From the NCBI RefSeq assembly GCF_002261345.1, contig NZ_NEVT01000003.1, positions 434,001-498,000 on the forward strand: a stretch of 64,000 nt of DNA. The letters run 5' to 3'. The stretch is from Bordetella genomosp. 2. Its GTDB lineage: Bacteria > Pseudomonadota > Gammaproteobacteria > Burkholderiales > Burkholderiaceae_B. Positions 1 through 9,910 of this stretch are shown piece after piece (within the stretch, counting starts at the first letter, position 1; the number at the start of each line of letters is the position of its first letter). Position numbers and translations under genes: made by a program. Below the pieces are notes generated by a model that made no database searches, was not told the origin of the DNA, and saw only the letters and a program-made list of their open reading frames with translations.

Positions 1-505
1 CGTTGTGATAGTCGATCACTTCCTCGGTGTGCGGGTCGTAGTACAGCGCGTTCATGGTGAAGTCGCGCCGCGCGGCGTCTTCGGCCTGCGAGCCGAACAC
101 GTTGTCGCGCAGGATGCGGCCGTGCTCGTCGGTTTCCGCGTCCTGCGAGGCGGGCGCGCGGAAGGTGGACGTCTCGATGATCTCCTGGCCGAACACCACG
201 TGCACCAGCTGGAAGCGCCGGCCGATGATACGGGCGCGGCGGAACAGCGGGCGGATCTGCTCGGGCGTGGCGTTGGTGGCCACGTCGAAGTCCTTGGGCT
301 CCAGGCCGACGATCAGGTCGCGCACGGCCCCGCCCACGATGTAGGCTTCATAGCCGTGCTGGCGCAGCACTTCGCAGACCTTGATGGCATGGCGCGAGAC
401 GTTGCGGCGGTCGATGCCGTGCTTGTCGCGCGCAATGCGCTGCGGCCCCCGGGAAGCCGGCATGAACAGCCGGCCGACGAATTTTTTTATGGTGTCGGTG
501 ATCAT
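1..505 (-). CDS. pcnB: Poly(A) polymerase PcnB, N-terminal part (runs off the left edge)
   Basis: Polynucleotide adenylyltransferase; adds poly(A) tails to RNA 3' ends and so marks them for decay. Only the first 168 codons are inside the window. The nucleotidyltransferase core is visible: VGGAVRD at about residues 57-63, the metal-binding DFD at 72-74 and RRDFTMN at 146-152. CCA-adding enzymes share this fold, but the basic N-terminal leader before the core and the wording around GGAVRDLIVGLEPKDFD favour PcnB. The ATG at 505 directly abuts the stop codon of the upstream HAD gene (506-508), so the two are probably co-transcribed with hda. Confidence 0.9.
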   Translation of the reverse strand, partial: MITDTIKKFVGRLFMPASRGPQRIARDKHGIDRRNVSRHAIKVCEVLRQHGYEAYIVGGAVRDLIVGLEPKDFDVATNATPEQIRPLFRRARIIGRRFQLVHVVFGQEIIETSTFRAPASQDAETDEHGRILRDNVFGSQAEDAARRDFTMNALYYDPHTEEVIDYHN

Positions 506-1204
506 TTAAGACTTGGCATCTTCCATGTGCTCGAACAGGTCGAGCACCTGCCAGCCGCGCGCCAGCGCGATTTCGCGCAGCGAGGGGCTGGGATTGGCGG
601 CGACGGGCCGGGTCACGGCCTCGAGCAGCGGCACGTCGTTGATCGAATCGCTGTAGAAGAACGATTCGGAGAAATCCGCGAGCGTCAGGCCCATGTCCCC
701 CAGCCACTGATTCACGCGCACCACCTTGCCTTCCTTGAAGCTGGGCGTGCCGTGGATGCGGCCGGTGTAGCGGCCGTCGCGGTACTCGGGGATGGTGGCG
801 ATCAGGTGCGGCAGGCCGAAGGCGCGCGCGATGGGCGCCGTGACGAAGCTGTTGGTGGCGGTGACCAGCGCGCACAGGTCGCCGGCCGTCAGGTGCTGGT
901 CGACCAGCCGCACGGCCTGCGGCGTGATGTCGGGCCGCACGACCTGCGCCATGAATTCTTCGTGCCAGGCGGCCAGCTCGAACGGCGTGTGCGCCGCCAG
1001 CAGCCCCAGCATGAATTCGGCGGCCTGCTCAGCGGTGAGCTGGCCCTGGTTGTAGCGCACCATCAGGTCGTCGTTGCGGCGGCGCGCCTCGGCGGGGTCG
1101 CCGGCGCGGCCGGTGCGCGCCAGGAAATCGGCCCATTGGTAGTCGCTGTCGAGCGGCAGGAGGGTGTGGTCCAGGTCGAACAGCGCGAGTCGTCGGGAGG
1201 TCAT
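506..1204 (-). CDS. HAD-superfamily (SerB-like, subclass IB) phosphatase
   Basis: 232-residue haloacid-dehalogenase-type phosphohydrolase of the phosphoserine-phosphatase-like IB group. Motif I is FDLDHT with nucleophile D10 and acid/base D12; motif II is the TATNS stretch near 115-119; the motif III lysine lies near 157-160; motif IV is YSDSIND with D186 and D190. The substrate cannot be told from sequence; relatives are often annotated as histidinol-phosphatase-like or phosphoserine-phosphatase-like. The ATG at 1204 overlaps the hda stop as ATGA and the gene ends one base before pcnB, giving a tight hda-HAD-pcnB operon. A longer frame reaches upstream to 1774, but that part is antisense to the hda frame and is not coding. 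Confidence 0.85.
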   Translation of the reverse strand: MTSRRLALFDLDHTLLPLDSDYQWADFLARTGRAGDPAEARRRNDDLMVRYNQGQLTAEQAAEFMLGLLAAHTPFELAAWHEEFMAQVVRPDITPQAVRLVDQHLTAGDLCALVTATNSFVTAPIARAFGLPHLIATIPEYRDGRYTGRIHGTPSFKEGKVVRVNQWLGDMGLTLADFSESFFYSDSINDVPLLEAVTRPVAANPSPSLREIALARGWQVLDLFEHMEDAKS

Positions 1205-1902
1205 GTTGTTTGTGATTCCGGGTCTGCCAGCATGGCGCGCAACAGCGGTATGGTAATGGGCCGGCCGGTGGCCAGCGAATAGCGGTCGAGCGCGTCGAGC
1301 AGGGCGGCGAGCTTGCGGATGTCGCGTTCGCGATGCGTCAGCATCCACTGGATGACTTCGGGCGCCAGCTGCAGGCCGCGCTCGGCGGCTTGCGCCGCCA
1401 GCGCGGCGAGCTTGTCGGCATCGGACAGCGGCTCGAGCCGGAAGACCAGGTCCCAGCCCAGGCGGGTGCGCAGGTCTTCGCGCAACGGCATGGACAGGGG
1501 CGCGCGATCGCCGGCGACCGCCAAGGCGAATGCGCGGCTGGTGGCCGCGCATTCGCGCCACCGATTGTACAGGGCGAACAGGCCCGCCTGGCGGGCGTCG
1601 TCCATGCGGTGCACGTCGTCCACCGCGACCACGCGCGGCATGGGCTCGGCGCTGTTGGCGTCGGCCAGCCGGCGCAGCGCGCCGGCGTCCTGGCGGGCAT
1701 CGATGTAGACCGCCCCGTCGCCCGCCGCCAGGCCGCGCAGCAAGTGGCTGCGGCCGCAGCCGGCCGCGCCCCACAGGTACAGGGCCCGTCCGGCCGCCAG
1801 CGCGCGCGCGGCCGCCAGCGCCTCGCCGTTGGCGCCGGCGATGTAGTTCTGCAGCGTCGGGGCGGGCGCCGGGAGAACGTCGAGCAGTAGCTGTCGATTC
1901 AT
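1201..1902 (-). CDS. hda: Hda, DnaA regulatory inactivator
   Basis: 233-residue AAA+ protein that, bound to the DNA sliding clamp, stimulates ATP hydrolysis by DnaA and so prevents re-initiation of replication. The P-loop reads GAAGCGRS (45-52), with Arg in place of the usual Lys, which is also how Escherichia coli Hda reads; Walker B is VVAVDDVH (91-98). A QLLLDVL stretch at residues 4-10 matches the N-terminal clamp-binding peptide position. Its length equals the E. coli protein. It begins the minus-strand operon with the HAD phosphatase and pcnB, and is divergent from purM across about 226 bp. Confidence 0.93.
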   Translation of the reverse strand: MNRQLLLDVLPAPAPTLQNYIAGANGEALAAARALAAGRALYLWGAAGCGRSHLLRGLAAGDGAVYIDARQDAGALRRLADANSAEPMPRVVAVDDVHRMDDARQAGLFALYNRWRECAATSRAFALAVAGDRAPLSMPLREDLRTRLGWDLVFRLEPLSDADKLAALAAQAAERGLQLAPEVIQWMLTHRERDIRKLAALLDALDRYSLATGRPITIPLLRAMLADPESQTT

Positions 1903-2128
1903 GAATAACGATCTAGGGCCTGTTCACACTCAAAGGAGCCGCGCGCCGGCCGGATATCGGACGGCGGCTGGGCGCGGGCCGCGGCGTGGCGGCCATGCCA
2001 GGCCTGCACAGCCACGCCCGCCGCCGGCGCGAAAAGCCTCCCGCGCGAGCCAGGGCGCCCGGCATCGTAAAATTGCAGGCGCTGCACCCCTGAAACCCGC
2101 AATTGTTACATACCCCACGGTTTTTCTC

Positions 2129-3178
2129 ATGACTACTCAACCTTCCGCCCCCCTGACGTACCGCGACGCCGGCGTCGACATCGACGCGGGCGACGCCCTG
2201 GTCGACCGCATCAAGCCCCTTGCTGCGCGCACCATGCGTCCCGGCGTGCTGGCCGGCATCGGCGGGTTCGGCGCCTTGTTCGAGGTGCCGGGGAAATACC
2301 GCGAGCCCGTGCTGGTGTCCGGCACCGACGGCGTCGGCACCAAGCTGCGCCTGGCGTTCGAATGGAATCGCCATGACACCGTGGGCATCGACCTGGTCGC
2401 CATGAGCGTCAACGACATTCTCGTGCAGGGCGCCGAACCGCTGTTCTTCCTGGACTACTTCGCCTGCGGCAAGCTGGCGGTGGACACGGCGGCGGCGGTG
2501 GTGGGCGGCATCGCGCGCGGCTGCGAACTGGCCGGCTGCGCCCTGATCGGCGGCGAGACCGCCGAGATGCCGGGCATGTGCCCCGACGGCGAATACGACC
2601 TGGCCGGCTTCGCGGTCGGCGCGGTCGAGAAATCGGCGATCCTGGACGGCAAGTCGATCCGGCCGGGCGATGTGGTGCTGGGGCTGGCTTCCAGCGGCGC
2701 CCATTCCAATGGCTATTCGCTGGTGCGCAAGATCCTCGAGCGCGCCGGCGCGCGCCCCGACCAGGACTTCCACGGCCAGCCGCTGGCCGACGTGGTCATG
2801 GCGCCGACCCGCATCTACGTCACGCAGGTGCTGGCCGCGCTGGCGGCCCACCAGGGCGGCATCAAGGGCCTGGCGCACATCACCGGCGGCGGCCTGCTCG
2901 ACAACGTGCCGCGCATCCTGCAGCCCGGCCTGGCGGCGCAATTGCACCGCGACGCCTGGGAAATGCCGCGCCTGTTCCAGTGGCTGCAGCAGCAGGGCGG
3001 CGTGGCCGACACCGAAATGCACCGCGTCTTCAACTGCGGCATCGGCATGGTGATCGTCGCCGACGCCGCCCAGGCCGACGCCATCGCCGCCACCCTGACC
3101 GCGCAGGGCGAGACTGTCAGCCGCCTGGGCGAGATCGTCGCGCAAAAAGACGGCATGGCGCAGACCGTCGTCGTCTGA
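2129..3178 (+). CDS. purM: Phosphoribosylformylglycinamidine cyclo-ligase (AIR synthetase)
   Basis: Cytosolic enzyme of de novo purine synthesis: ATP-dependent ring closure of FGAM to aminoimidazole ribonucleotide. The 349-residue length is standard, and the ATP-binding N-terminal half shows [13 protein letters not shown] and [13 protein letters not shown], followed by [18 protein letters not shown] and [11 protein letters not shown]. The open frame extends upstream to 1901, but the family begins at the [15 protein letters not shown] start at 2129. It is divergent from hda and convergent with a LysR gene 21 bp downstream. A TAAAAT at 2068-2073 could be a -10 box; no good -35 is seen. Confidence 0.96.
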   Translation: MTTQPSAPLTYRDAGVDIDAGDALVDRIKPLAARTMRPGVLAGIGGFGALFEVPGKYREPVLVSGTDGVGTKLRLAFEWNRHDTVGIDLVAMSVNDILVQGAEPLFFLDYFACGKLAVDTAAAVVGGIARGCELAGCALIGGETAEMPGMCPDGEYDLAGFAVGAVEKSAILDGKSIRPGDVVLGLASSGAHSNGYSLVRKILERAGARPDQDFHGQPLADVVMAPTRIYVTQVLAALAAHQGGIKGLAHITGGGLLDNVPRILQPGLAAQLHRDAWEMPRLFQWLQQQGGVADTEMHRVFNCGIGMVIVADAAQADAIAATLTAQGETVSRLGEIVAQKDGMAQTVVV

Positions 3179-3202
3179 CGGCACGCGGGCGGCCGGCCGT
3201 CA
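3176..3202. terminator. Hairpin between convergent purM and LysR genes
   Basis: TGACGGC (3176-3182) pairs with GCCGTCA (3196-3202). The hairpin includes both stop codons. There is no T-run on either side, so a terminator role is only suggested by position. Confidence 0.3.
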
Positions 3203-4159
3203 CGCCCGGGCGTCGGGCTGCCGCACGCGCAAGTCCGCTGCCTCTTGCAACGCCGCCAGCACGGCATCGAGGGCCGGGCTGGTGTCGCCCCTGGCCCATA
3301 CCATGCCGATGGGCCCCACGTCGTATTTCAGCTTCAGCGGCAATATCGCGCACAGGCCCAGGCCGGCATACTGGCTGGCGGCGCCGCGCGACACCACATT
3401 CAGGCAGTCGGTCTTGGTCAGCAACGCCAGGTTCACCGATGGCGAGGCCGATTCGATCCACGCTTCGGGCGGGCCGAGTTGCTGGTCCAGGAACGTGGCG
3501 TCGATGGCGCGGCGCAGGGCGGTGTTGCGGGGCGGCAGTATCCACGGATAGGCGGCGGTGTCCGCCCAGCGTGGCGCCTTGGCGGCCGATAGCGGATGGC
3601 GGCGGTTGACGATGACGCAGTGCTGGTCCTGGTACAGCGGCCGCGATTGCACGTCTTCCGAATAGGCCCGTTCGTCCAGCCGGCCCACGATCAGGTCCAG
3701 TTCGCTCCGGTCGAAGCGGGCCCACAGGCCGGCGGCGATGTCTTCCACTACTTCCAGCAGCACTGGAGCGCCGCCGTCGCGCAGCCGCACGATGGCCTCG
3801 GGCAGCAGACCGGTGCTGGTCACCAGCATGGAACCGACGCGCAGCACGCTGCGCCCGCCGCGCGACAACGCCTCGAGTTCGCTCTTCAGTTGGCGCGTAT
3901 CGTTGATCGCCCGCCGCATGTACCGCAGTACCGCGGGCAGGTAGGGCGTGCCGCGGATCTGCCGGCCGCGCGTGAAAAGCGGCACGCCCAGCGCGTCTTC
4001 GGCTTCCGCCAGCTGTTGCGATACGGCCGGCTGGCTGCGCCCCAGGGCGGCGGCCGCCGCTGTCAGGCTGCCGCATTCGGCCACCGCCAGCACCACTTCG
4101 AAATGCAGCAGCTTCAGGCGCCGCAGCCGCAGCGCCAGCCGGTTCCGGTCTTTATCCAT
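3200..4159 (-). CDS. LysR-family transcriptional regulator
   Basis: 319 residues: N-terminal winged helix-turn-helix (about 17-75, with FEVVLAVAECGSLTAAAAAL and SQPAVSQQLAEAE), then a periplasmic-binding-like effector domain. It is transcribed away from a Bug receptor-hydrolase pair, with 98 bp between the start codons, so it most likely controls that pair and itself in response to an uptake substrate or metabolite. The effector is unknown. Confidence 0.88.
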   Translation of the reverse strand: MDKDRNRLALRLRRLKLLHFEVVLAVAECGSLTAAAAALGRSQPAVSQQLAEAEDALGVPLFTRGRQIRGTPYLPAVLRYMRRAINDTRQLKSELEALSRGGRSVLRVGSMLVTSTGLLPEAIVRLRDGGAPVLLEVVEDIAAGLWARFDRSELDLIVGRLDERAYSEDVQSRPLYQDQHCVIVNRRHPLSAAKAPRWADTAAYPWILPPRNTALRRAIDATFLDQQLGPPEAWIESASPSVNLALLTKTDCLNVVSRGAASQYAGLGLCAILPLKLKYDVGPIGMVWARGDTSPALDAVLAALQEAADLRVRQPDARA

Positions 4160-4257
4160 AACACTTCCTGATGGATCGATCGCGTTTTGTCTCTATATCT
4201 TTATTGAAGCCAGGCGCACTATTGTCGCACCAGCAGGATTTGCCGGAGGACGAGACG

Positions 4258-5229
4258 ATGAATCGTTTATGGAAACTTTGCCTGGGAACCGCGCTGGGCG
4301 GCGCGGCAATGATTTCGACGAGCGCGGCCGCTTATCCCGAACGCCCCATCAAGCTCGTAGTGCCGTTTCCCAGCGGGGGTGGCACTGATATCGTGGCGCG
4401 CAAGCTGGCGCAGGAACTGACCGCCGAACTCAAGCAGACCGTCATCGTGGAAAACCGCAGCGGGGCCAGCGGCAATATCGGCGCAGCCTCGGTAGCCCGC
4501 TCGGCCGCCGATGGTTATACGGTGATGATGACCGCCGCCCCGTTCGCCATCGCGCCCGCCTTGTTCAAGGACCTGGGCTTCCACCCGGTCAAGGATTTCA
4601 CGGCGATCACCCAGATCGCCACTGTGCCTCTGCTGGTGGTCACCCGCCCGCAGTCGCCGCTCAATACCATGGCCGACCTGGTAGCCGCCGCCCGGCAGCA
4701 GGGCGCCGATGTGACGTACGCCACTTTCGGCGTCGGCTCGCCGCCGCATCTGGTGGGCGAGAAGATCCAGCAACTGGCCGGGGTGAAGATGCGGCAGATT
4801 CCCTATAAGGGCGGCCAGGCGGCGTTGTCGGAGATTCTGTCCGGCGATATCACGGTCGGCATCCTGGACGTCGTGTCCATGGCGCCGCTGGTCAAGGCCG
4901 GACGGCTCAAGGCCCTGGCCATCACGGGGCCGGTACGTTCGCCCGAATTGCCCGATATTCCCACCCTGAGCCAGCAGGGCCTGAGCTTCGACGCGGTGGG
5001 ATGGTACGGCCTGTTCGGGTCGGCGGGCATGCCCCTCGCGGCCGTGCAGACCCTTAATACCGCCGTCAACAAGGTGCTGGCCAGGCCGGACATGCGCAAG
5101 CTGATCGTCGACAGCGGTTCGATTCCGATCTCGCCGGCCACCAGCCCGGAGCAATGGCAGGCCCGCTTCGACAATGACGTGCGGGTCTGGGGGCAAATCG
5201 CCCGGGATTCGGGCGCCACGGTCAACTGA
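4258..5229 (+). CDS. Bug-family (TTT) periplasmic solute-binding protein
   Basis: 323-residue receptor of the Bordetella-uptake-gene family, which feeds tripartite tricarboxylate transporters or acts as an extracytoplasmic sensor. A signal peptide (cleavage near AAA-YPERP, about residue 23) is followed by the hallmark YPERPIKLVVPFPSGGGTD, VENRSGASGNIGA and a late PYKGG segment. The ATG at 4258 follows a GGAGGACGAG ribosome site. No TctA/TctB membrane genes are adjacent, as is usual for this family. It is followed after 13 bp by a hydrolase gene and faces a LysR gene. Family known ligands are carboxylates, amino acids or related small acids; this ligand is unknown. Confidence 0.9.
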   Translation: MNRLWKLCLGTALGGAAMISTSAAAYPERPIKLVVPFPSGGGTDIVARKLAQELTAELKQTVIVENRSGASGNIGAASVARSAADGYTVMMTAAPFAIAPALFKDLGFHPVKDFTAITQIATVPLLVVTRPQSPLNTMADLVAAARQQGADVTYATFGVGSPPHLVGEKIQQLAGVKMRQIPYKGGQAALSEILSGDITVGILDVVSMAPLVKAGRLKALAITGPVRSPELPDIPTLSQQGLSFDAVGWYGLFGSAGMPLAAVQTLNTAVNKVLARPDMRKLIVDSGSIPISPATSPEQWQARFDNDVRVWGQIARDSGATVN

Positions 5230-5242
5230 GAGGAAGGCCATC

Positions 5243-6148
5243 TTGAACGTCGCCCAGCCCGCACGCCGCGACGTGCAGATTCAACGGGACATCGTCTACG
5301 GCACCGGCATCGTTCGTCCCGTCGCGGGCCGGCCGGCGCATGCGCGTGAGCTGAAGCTGGATCTGTACCAGCCGTTGCCGACGGCCGGCGACGGACCGAG
5401 GCCGGCATTGGTGCTGGCTTTCGGCGGCGCCTTTCACCGTGGCACCAAGGAAGACGATACTTTCGGCGAGCCGCCCAACCGCAACCACGCCATCGCTTGG
5501 TACTGCCGGGAATTCGCCCGGCTGGGCTACGTGGCCTGTTCGATCGACTACCGGTTGGTGCCCGAGAATCCCGAGCCGGGCGACACCGTGGTGGTGGCGT
5601 CAGCCGCCCACATCCCGCGCTCTAGGGTGGACGCGGTGCGCGGCATGCTGGGTCTGCCGCCCGCCAGCGACGACATGCTCTGGCGCGGCGTCGAGGCGGC
5701 CTGCGACGACATGGCCCTGGCCGTGCGCTACGTCAGGGCTCATGCCGGCGCCTGGCACATCGACCCAGGCAGGATCGCCGTCGGCGGGTTCTCGGCCGGC
5801 GCCCGCACGGCGTTGAATGTGGCGCTGGGCGAACGCGAGCGGGTCGCGGCGGTGGTGGCATTATCGGGCTATATGCACGAGGATGATCTCAAGCGGCACG
5901 TGGCCGCGCTGGACCGCCCGCCGGCCGTGCTGGGCATTTATGCGGAACACGACCTGGACTACATCGCCGGCAACTGCCCGCGCATGATCGAACGCATGCG
6001 CGAGCTGGGCATGACGTGCGAAGCCGTGCGGGTGCCCGGCGCCACGCATTTCTATCCGGCGCACGCCCGCGCGTTGCACGAGCGCGACGGCCCCACGACC
6101 GTCTGGGACGCGATTGCCGGCTTCCTGCGCCGGGCCTTGGCCGCGTAA
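5243..6148 (+). CDS. Alpha/beta hydrolase (carboxylesterase-like)
   Basis: 301-residue alpha/beta-fold hydrolase. The nucleophile elbow is GGFSAGA (G-F-S-A-G), the probable acid is in EHDLDY and the probable base in ATHFYPAH; FGGAFHRG early in the chain fits the oxyanion-hole loop of the hormone-sensitive-lipase/esterase type. No ATG suits the family start; the TTG at 5243, eight bases behind GAGGAAG, is the best choice. It probably shares a transcript with the Bug gene 13 bp upstream, so it may act on an ester related to the receptor's ligand (inference). Confidence 0.8.
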   Translation: MNVAQPARRDVQIQRDIVYGTGIVRPVAGRPAHARELKLDLYQPLPTAGDGPRPALVLAFGGAFHRGTKEDDTFGEPPNRNHAIAWYCREFARLGYVACSIDYRLVPENPEPGDTVVVASAAHIPRSRVDAVRGMLGLPPASDDMLWRGVEAACDDMALAVRYVRAHAGAWHIDPGRIAVGGFSAGARTALNVALGERERVAAVVALSGYMHEDDLKRHVAALDRPPAVLGIYAEHDLDYIAGNCPRMIERMRELGMTCEAVRVPGATHFYPAHARALHERDGPTTVWDAIAGFLRRALAA

Positions 6149-6151
6149 AGC

Positions 6152-6185
6152 CGCCGTGGCCTATTCCAGCAAGGCGGCCACGGCG
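6152..6185. terminator. GC-rich hairpin between convergent hydrolase and miaA genes
   Basis: CGCCGTGGCC (6152-6161) pairs perfectly with GGCCACGGCG (6176-6185) across a 14-nt loop. It covers the last codons of miaA and lies just behind the hydrolase stop. No T-run follows, so its role as a bidirectional terminator is inferred from location. Confidence 0.35.
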
Positions 6186-7105
6186 TCCACGACCTGCGCG
6201 GCCGGACTTGGTGCCAGGCAATCGATCACCGTCCGGTCCGGCTGCGCGCGCAGCCAGGTGATCTGCCGCTTGGCGAGCTGGCGGGTCGCGGCGATGGCCT
6301 GCTCGCGCGCGCTGGCCAGGTCGACGGCGCCCTCCAGGTGCGCCCACATCTGCCGGTAGCCGACGCAGCGCACCGACGGCAGGCCGGGGTGCAGGTCGCC
6401 GCGCGCATGCAGGGCGCGCACTTCGTCCAGCAGCCCTTGCGCCAGCATGGCGTCGAAGCGCTGTGCGATGCGCGCATGCAGCGCGGTGCGATCGGACGGC
6501 TCCAGGCTCAGCGTCACATAGCGAGGGCCGTCCGGTTCGGCGGCGCGCCGGCGGGCGCCCAGCAGGGCCGACATGGGCCGGCCGCTCAACCGGCAGATCT
6601 CCAGGGCGCGCTGGATGCGCTGGCTGTCGTTGGGCGCCAGCCGCGCCGCGGTGGCCGGGTCGAGCCGCGCCAGTTCGGCGTGCAGCGCCGGCCAGCCCTG
6701 CTGCGCGGCGCGTTCTTCCAGCTCGGCGCGCAGCGCCGGGTCGGCCCGCGGCAGGTCGTCCAGGCCTTCGCGTAGCGCCTTGTAGTACAGCATGGTGCCG
6801 CCGGCCAGCAGGGGCATGCGGCCGCGCGCCCGGATCGCGTCGATCAGGCGCAGGGCGTCGGCGCGGAACTCGGCCGCCGAATACGATTGCGCCGGGTCGC
6901 GGATGTCCAGCAGGTGCTGCGGCACGCTGGCCTGTTCCGCCGGCGTGGGCTTGGCCGTGCCGATGTCCATGCCGCGGTAGATCGTGGCCGAATCGACGTT
7001 GACGACTTCCAGCGGCCAGCGCTGCGCGAGCGCCAGCGTGGCGGCGCTCTTGCCGGCGGCCGTGGGGCCGGCCAGGCAGATGATGGGGGCGGCGGAGAGG
7101 TTCAT
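6161..7105 (-). CDS. miaA: tRNA dimethylallyltransferase MiaA
   Basis: 314-residue enzyme that transfers the isopentenyl group of DMAPP to A37 of tRNAs reading UNN codons. The P-loop is GPTAAGKS (13-20), followed by [19 protein letters not shown] and [14 protein letters not shown], all typical of the family. It lies 46 bp behind mutL on the same strand, keeping the widely conserved mutL-miaA order. The gene normally found next, hfq, is not here; an unrelated hydrolase gene ends convergently instead. Confidence 0.96.
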   Translation of the reverse strand: MNLSAAPIICLAGPTAAGKSAATLALAQRWPLEVVNVDSATIYRGMDIGTAKPTPAEQASVPQHLLDIRDPAQSYSAAEFRADALRLIDAIRARGRMPLLAGGTMLYYKALREGLDDLPRADPALRAELEERAAQQGWPALHAELARLDPATAARLAPNDSQRIQRALEICRLSGRPMSALLGARRRAAEPDGPRYVTLSLEPSDRTALHARIAQRFDAMLAQGLLDEVRALHARGDLHPGLPSVRCVGYRQMWAHLEGAVDLASAREQAIAATRQLAKRQITWLRAQPDRTVIDCLAPSPAAQVVDAVAALLE

Positions 7106-7151
7106 GCCGGCGGGGGCGCGGCGCGCCGGCGTGGCGATGTGCGCATGGCGG

Positions 7152-9086
7152 CTACTGTCCGCGCAGGAACAGCTTGTCCAGGTCGGCCACCGACCACTGC
7201 ACCCAGGTCGGCCGGCCGTGATTGCATTGATCGGCCCGCTCGGTGACCTCCATCTGGCGCAGCAGCGCGTTCATTTCTTCGATGGTGAGGCGCCGGTTGG
7301 CGCGCACCGAGCCGTGGCAGGCCATGGTGGACAGCAATTCGTTGCGCTGTTCGGTGAGCAGCCGCGACACGCCCACCACGGCCAGGTCGCGCAGCACGGC
7401 CCGAGCCAGGGTCTCGATGTCGCCGCGCGCCAGCAGGGCCGGCACCGATCGCACGGCGATCGAGGTGGGGCCCGCCGGGCGCATGTCGAAGCCCAGCTCG
7501 GTCAGGTGTTCCCGGTGTTCTTCCACCAGGGCCACGTCTTTTTCCTGGGCATGGAACACCACCGGCACCAGCAGGTCCTGGCGCGGCAGTTCGCGCGCGT
7601 CCAGCGCGCGCTTGAGCTGTTCATAGACCACGCGTTCGTGGGCGGCGTGCATGTCCACCAGCACCAGGCCGCGGCGGTTCTGCGCCAGGATGTAGATGCC
7701 GTGCAGCTGGGCCAGCGCCATGCCGAGCGGATGTTCCTCATCGGCCGGCAGGGCCGGCGGCGGTGGCGGCGCCGGCTCGCGCAGCGCCGCCACGGGCGCC
7801 GCCGCGCCGCTGTCGAGCGGCCGGTACAGCGTGCGCCAGTCGGCGGCCGGCACGCTGGCCGGCTCGTTATGCAGGCGGAACGGCACCTGGGTGTGCGGCC
7901 GCGCCGCCGGACGCTGCGGGGCCGGGGCCGCCGGGCTGCCGGCGCGCATGGGCTGGGCGGCGGGCAGGGCGGCGCGCGCGTCGGCCGCCGCAGCCGTGGC
8001 CGCCGTGGCCGCGAGCGCAGCGGGTTCGGTCTCGTCCCGCGCGCCGGCCGCCGCCGGCACCGCGGCGGCGCCGCCGGTCTGGGCCAGCGCCTGCCCGATC
8101 ACTTGCGAAACGTAGCGGTGCACCGCGCCGCTGTCGCGGAAGCGCACTTCGTGCTTGGCGGGATGCACGTTGACGTCGACGGCGCCGGGATCGATATCCA
8201 GGTACAGCACGTAGGCGGGCTGGCGGTCGCCATGCAGCACGTCGGCATAGGCCGCGCGCAGCGCATGGCTGACGGTGCGGTCGCGCACGAAGCGGCCGTT
8301 GACATACAGGTACTGGCGGTCGGCGCGCGCGCGCGCCGCGGTTGGGCGGGTGATCATGCCGGACAGGCCGATGGCGCCGGCCGAGGCCTCGATGGGCAAG
8401 CCGTGTTCGGCGAACTCGGCCCCGAGCACGTCGCGGATGCGCTGGCCCGGATCGGCGGGCAGCCATTGGCGTTGGGCGCGGTCGTGGTGGAACAGGCGGA
8501 ATGCGATGTCCGGATGCGCCAGCGCGATGCGCTCCAGCGCATCGACGCAATGCCCGAATTCAGTGGCTTCGGCGCGCAGGAACTTGCGCCGGGCGGGCAC
8601 GGCGTCGAACAGCTGGCGCACGTCCACCGTGGTGCCGGGCGGGCCCGACGCGGGCGCGACTTGCAGGCTGCCGCCGTCGATCTGCCAGGCGTGATCGGCG
8701 TCGCGCGTGCGCGAGATGATGGTGACTTGCGCGACCGACGCGATCGACGCCAGGGCCTCGCCGCGGAAACCCATCGAGGCCACCGATTCGAGCTCGTCGA
8801 GCGAGCGGATCTTGCTGGTGGCGTGGCGCGCCAGCGCCAGCGGCAGTTCGTCGGGCGGAATGCCGCTGCCGTCGTCCGACACGGCGATGCGCCGGATGCC
8901 GCCGCCCTCGAGCCGCACCTCGATGGCGCGCGCGCCGGCGTCGATGGCGTTCTCGAGGATTTCCTTGAGCACCGACGCGGGCCGCTCGATGACCTCGCCC
9001 GCGGCGATCTGGCTGATCAGCAGATCGGGCAGGGCGGCGATGGCGCGGCGTTCGGACATGGGGAGCGATTCGGGATGGGCGGACAT
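7152..9086 (-). CDS. mutL: DNA mismatch repair protein MutL
   Basis: Mismatch-repair ATPase of 644 residues. The GHKL ATPase half is clear (E42/N46 in [19 protein letters not shown] 71-78, [13 protein letters not shown]). An Ala/Pro-rich linker precedes the dimerisation domain. The C-terminal half keeps [12 protein letters not shown], which fits the endonuclease motif DQHA(X2)E(X4)E with Met for Gln, plus ACHGSVRA and QCNHGRPT. It is therefore probably an endonuclease-type MutL, unlike that of E. coli. The start could be 9086 or the internal ATG at 9059; neither has a convincing ribosome site. Confidence 0.95.
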   Translation of the reverse strand: MSAHPESLPMSERRAIAALPDLLISQIAAGEVIERPASVLKEILENAIDAGARAIEVRLEGGGIRRIAVSDDGSGIPPDELPLALARHATSKIRSLDELESVASMGFRGEALASIASVAQVTIISRTRDADHAWQIDGGSLQVAPASGPPGTTVDVRQLFDAVPARRKFLRAEATEFGHCVDALERIALAHPDIAFRLFHHDRAQRQWLPADPGQRIRDVLGAEFAEHGLPIEASAGAIGLSGMITRPTAARARADRQYLYVNGRFVRDRTVSHALRAAYADVLHGDRQPAYVLYLDIDPGAVDVNVHPAKHEVRFRDSGAVHRYVSQVIGQALAQTGGAAAVPAAAGARDETEPAALAATAATAAAADARAALPAAQPMRAGSPAAPAPQRPAARPHTQVPFRLHNEPASVPAADWRTLYRPLDSGAAAPVAALREPAPPPPPALPADEEHPLGMALAQLHGIYILAQNRRGLVLVDMHAAHERVVYEQLKRALDARELPRQDLLVPVVFHAQEKDVALVEEHREHLTELGFDMRPAGPTSIAVRSVPALLARGDIETLARAVLRDLAVVGVSRLLTEQRNELLSTMACHGSVRANRRLTIEEMNALLRQMEVTERADQCNHGRPTWVQWSVADLDKLFLRGQ

Positions 9087-9261
9087 GCGACGATTTTAGC
9101 CCTACGTCGCGCCGCGTCCGGCCGGCCGTGGCAGCCCGGCCGCGCGCGGCTGCGCAGCGGGCGGTGCGCTATAGTCGAAGGCGGCTCGCACCCGGAAATC
9201 CCATGCGGGCGCCGCGCCGGGCAGGCGGCGCGGCGCCCGCGACTGACTGACGCATTGATTC

Positions 9262-9906
9262 ATGCTCGAATTTTTTCAGATGGTGTTGCACATCGACCAG
9301 ACGCTCGGCGTGTGGGTCGAACAATACGGGTCCTGGGTCTACCTGGTCCTGTTCCTGATCATTTTCGCCGAGACCGGGCTGGTGGTGCTGCCGTTCCTGC
9401 CGGGCGATTCGCTGCTGTTCATCGCAGGGGCCTTCGGCGCCACCGGCAGCCTGGACCCGGTGCTGCTGGGCCTGCTGCTGATCGTCGCGGCCATTGCCGG
9501 CAATACGGTCAACTACGCCGTCGGCCGCTATATCGGGCCGCGCGTGTTCACCATGAATGTGCGCTTCCTCGACCGCGCCGCGTTGTTGCGCACGCATTTG
9601 TTCTATGAAAAGCACGGCGGCAAGACAATCGTGCTGTCGCGCTTCCTGCCGGTATTCCGTACTTTCGCGCCCTTCGTGGCGGGCGTCGCCGAGATGAACC
9701 TGCTGCGCTTCCAGCTGTTCAACGTGGCCGGCGCGGTGCTGTGGGTGGCCGGCCTGATCATCGCCGGCTATTTCTTCGGCAACATCCCGCTGGTGAAGGA
9801 GCACCTGAACACCATCGTGCTGGTGGGGCTGGCGGCCGCCATCGTGCCGGTGGTGCTGGGCGCATTGATCAAGCTGGCGCGCAGCCGGCGGCGCACGGGC
9901 CGCTGA
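9262..9906 (+). CDS. DedA-family inner-membrane protein
   Basis: 214-residue polytopic DedA/SNARE-associated protein. Family marks are FAETGLVVLPFLPGDSLLF (acidic residue, then FLPGD), the GR-G segment VGRYIGPRVF and RFLPVFRTFAPFVAGVAEM with its conserved arginines. Several hydrophobic segments are seen, including a last helix before the basic tail RSRRRTGR. DedA proteins are proposed half-transporters for undecaprenyl phosphate or phosphatidylethanolamine and affect membrane potential. It sits alone on the plus strand between the minus-strand mutL and VOC genes. Confidence 0.9.
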   Translation: MLEFFQMVLHIDQTLGVWVEQYGSWVYLVLFLIIFAETGLVVLPFLPGDSLLFIAGAFGATGSLDPVLLGLLLIVAAIAGNTVNYAVGRYIGPRVFTMNVRFLDRAALLRTHLFYEKHGGKTIVLSRFLPVFRTFAPFVAGVAEMNLLRFQLFNVAGAVLWVAGLIIAGYFFGNIPLVKEHLNTIVLVGLAAAIVPVVLGALIKLARSRRRTGR

Positions 9907-9910
9907 GCCG

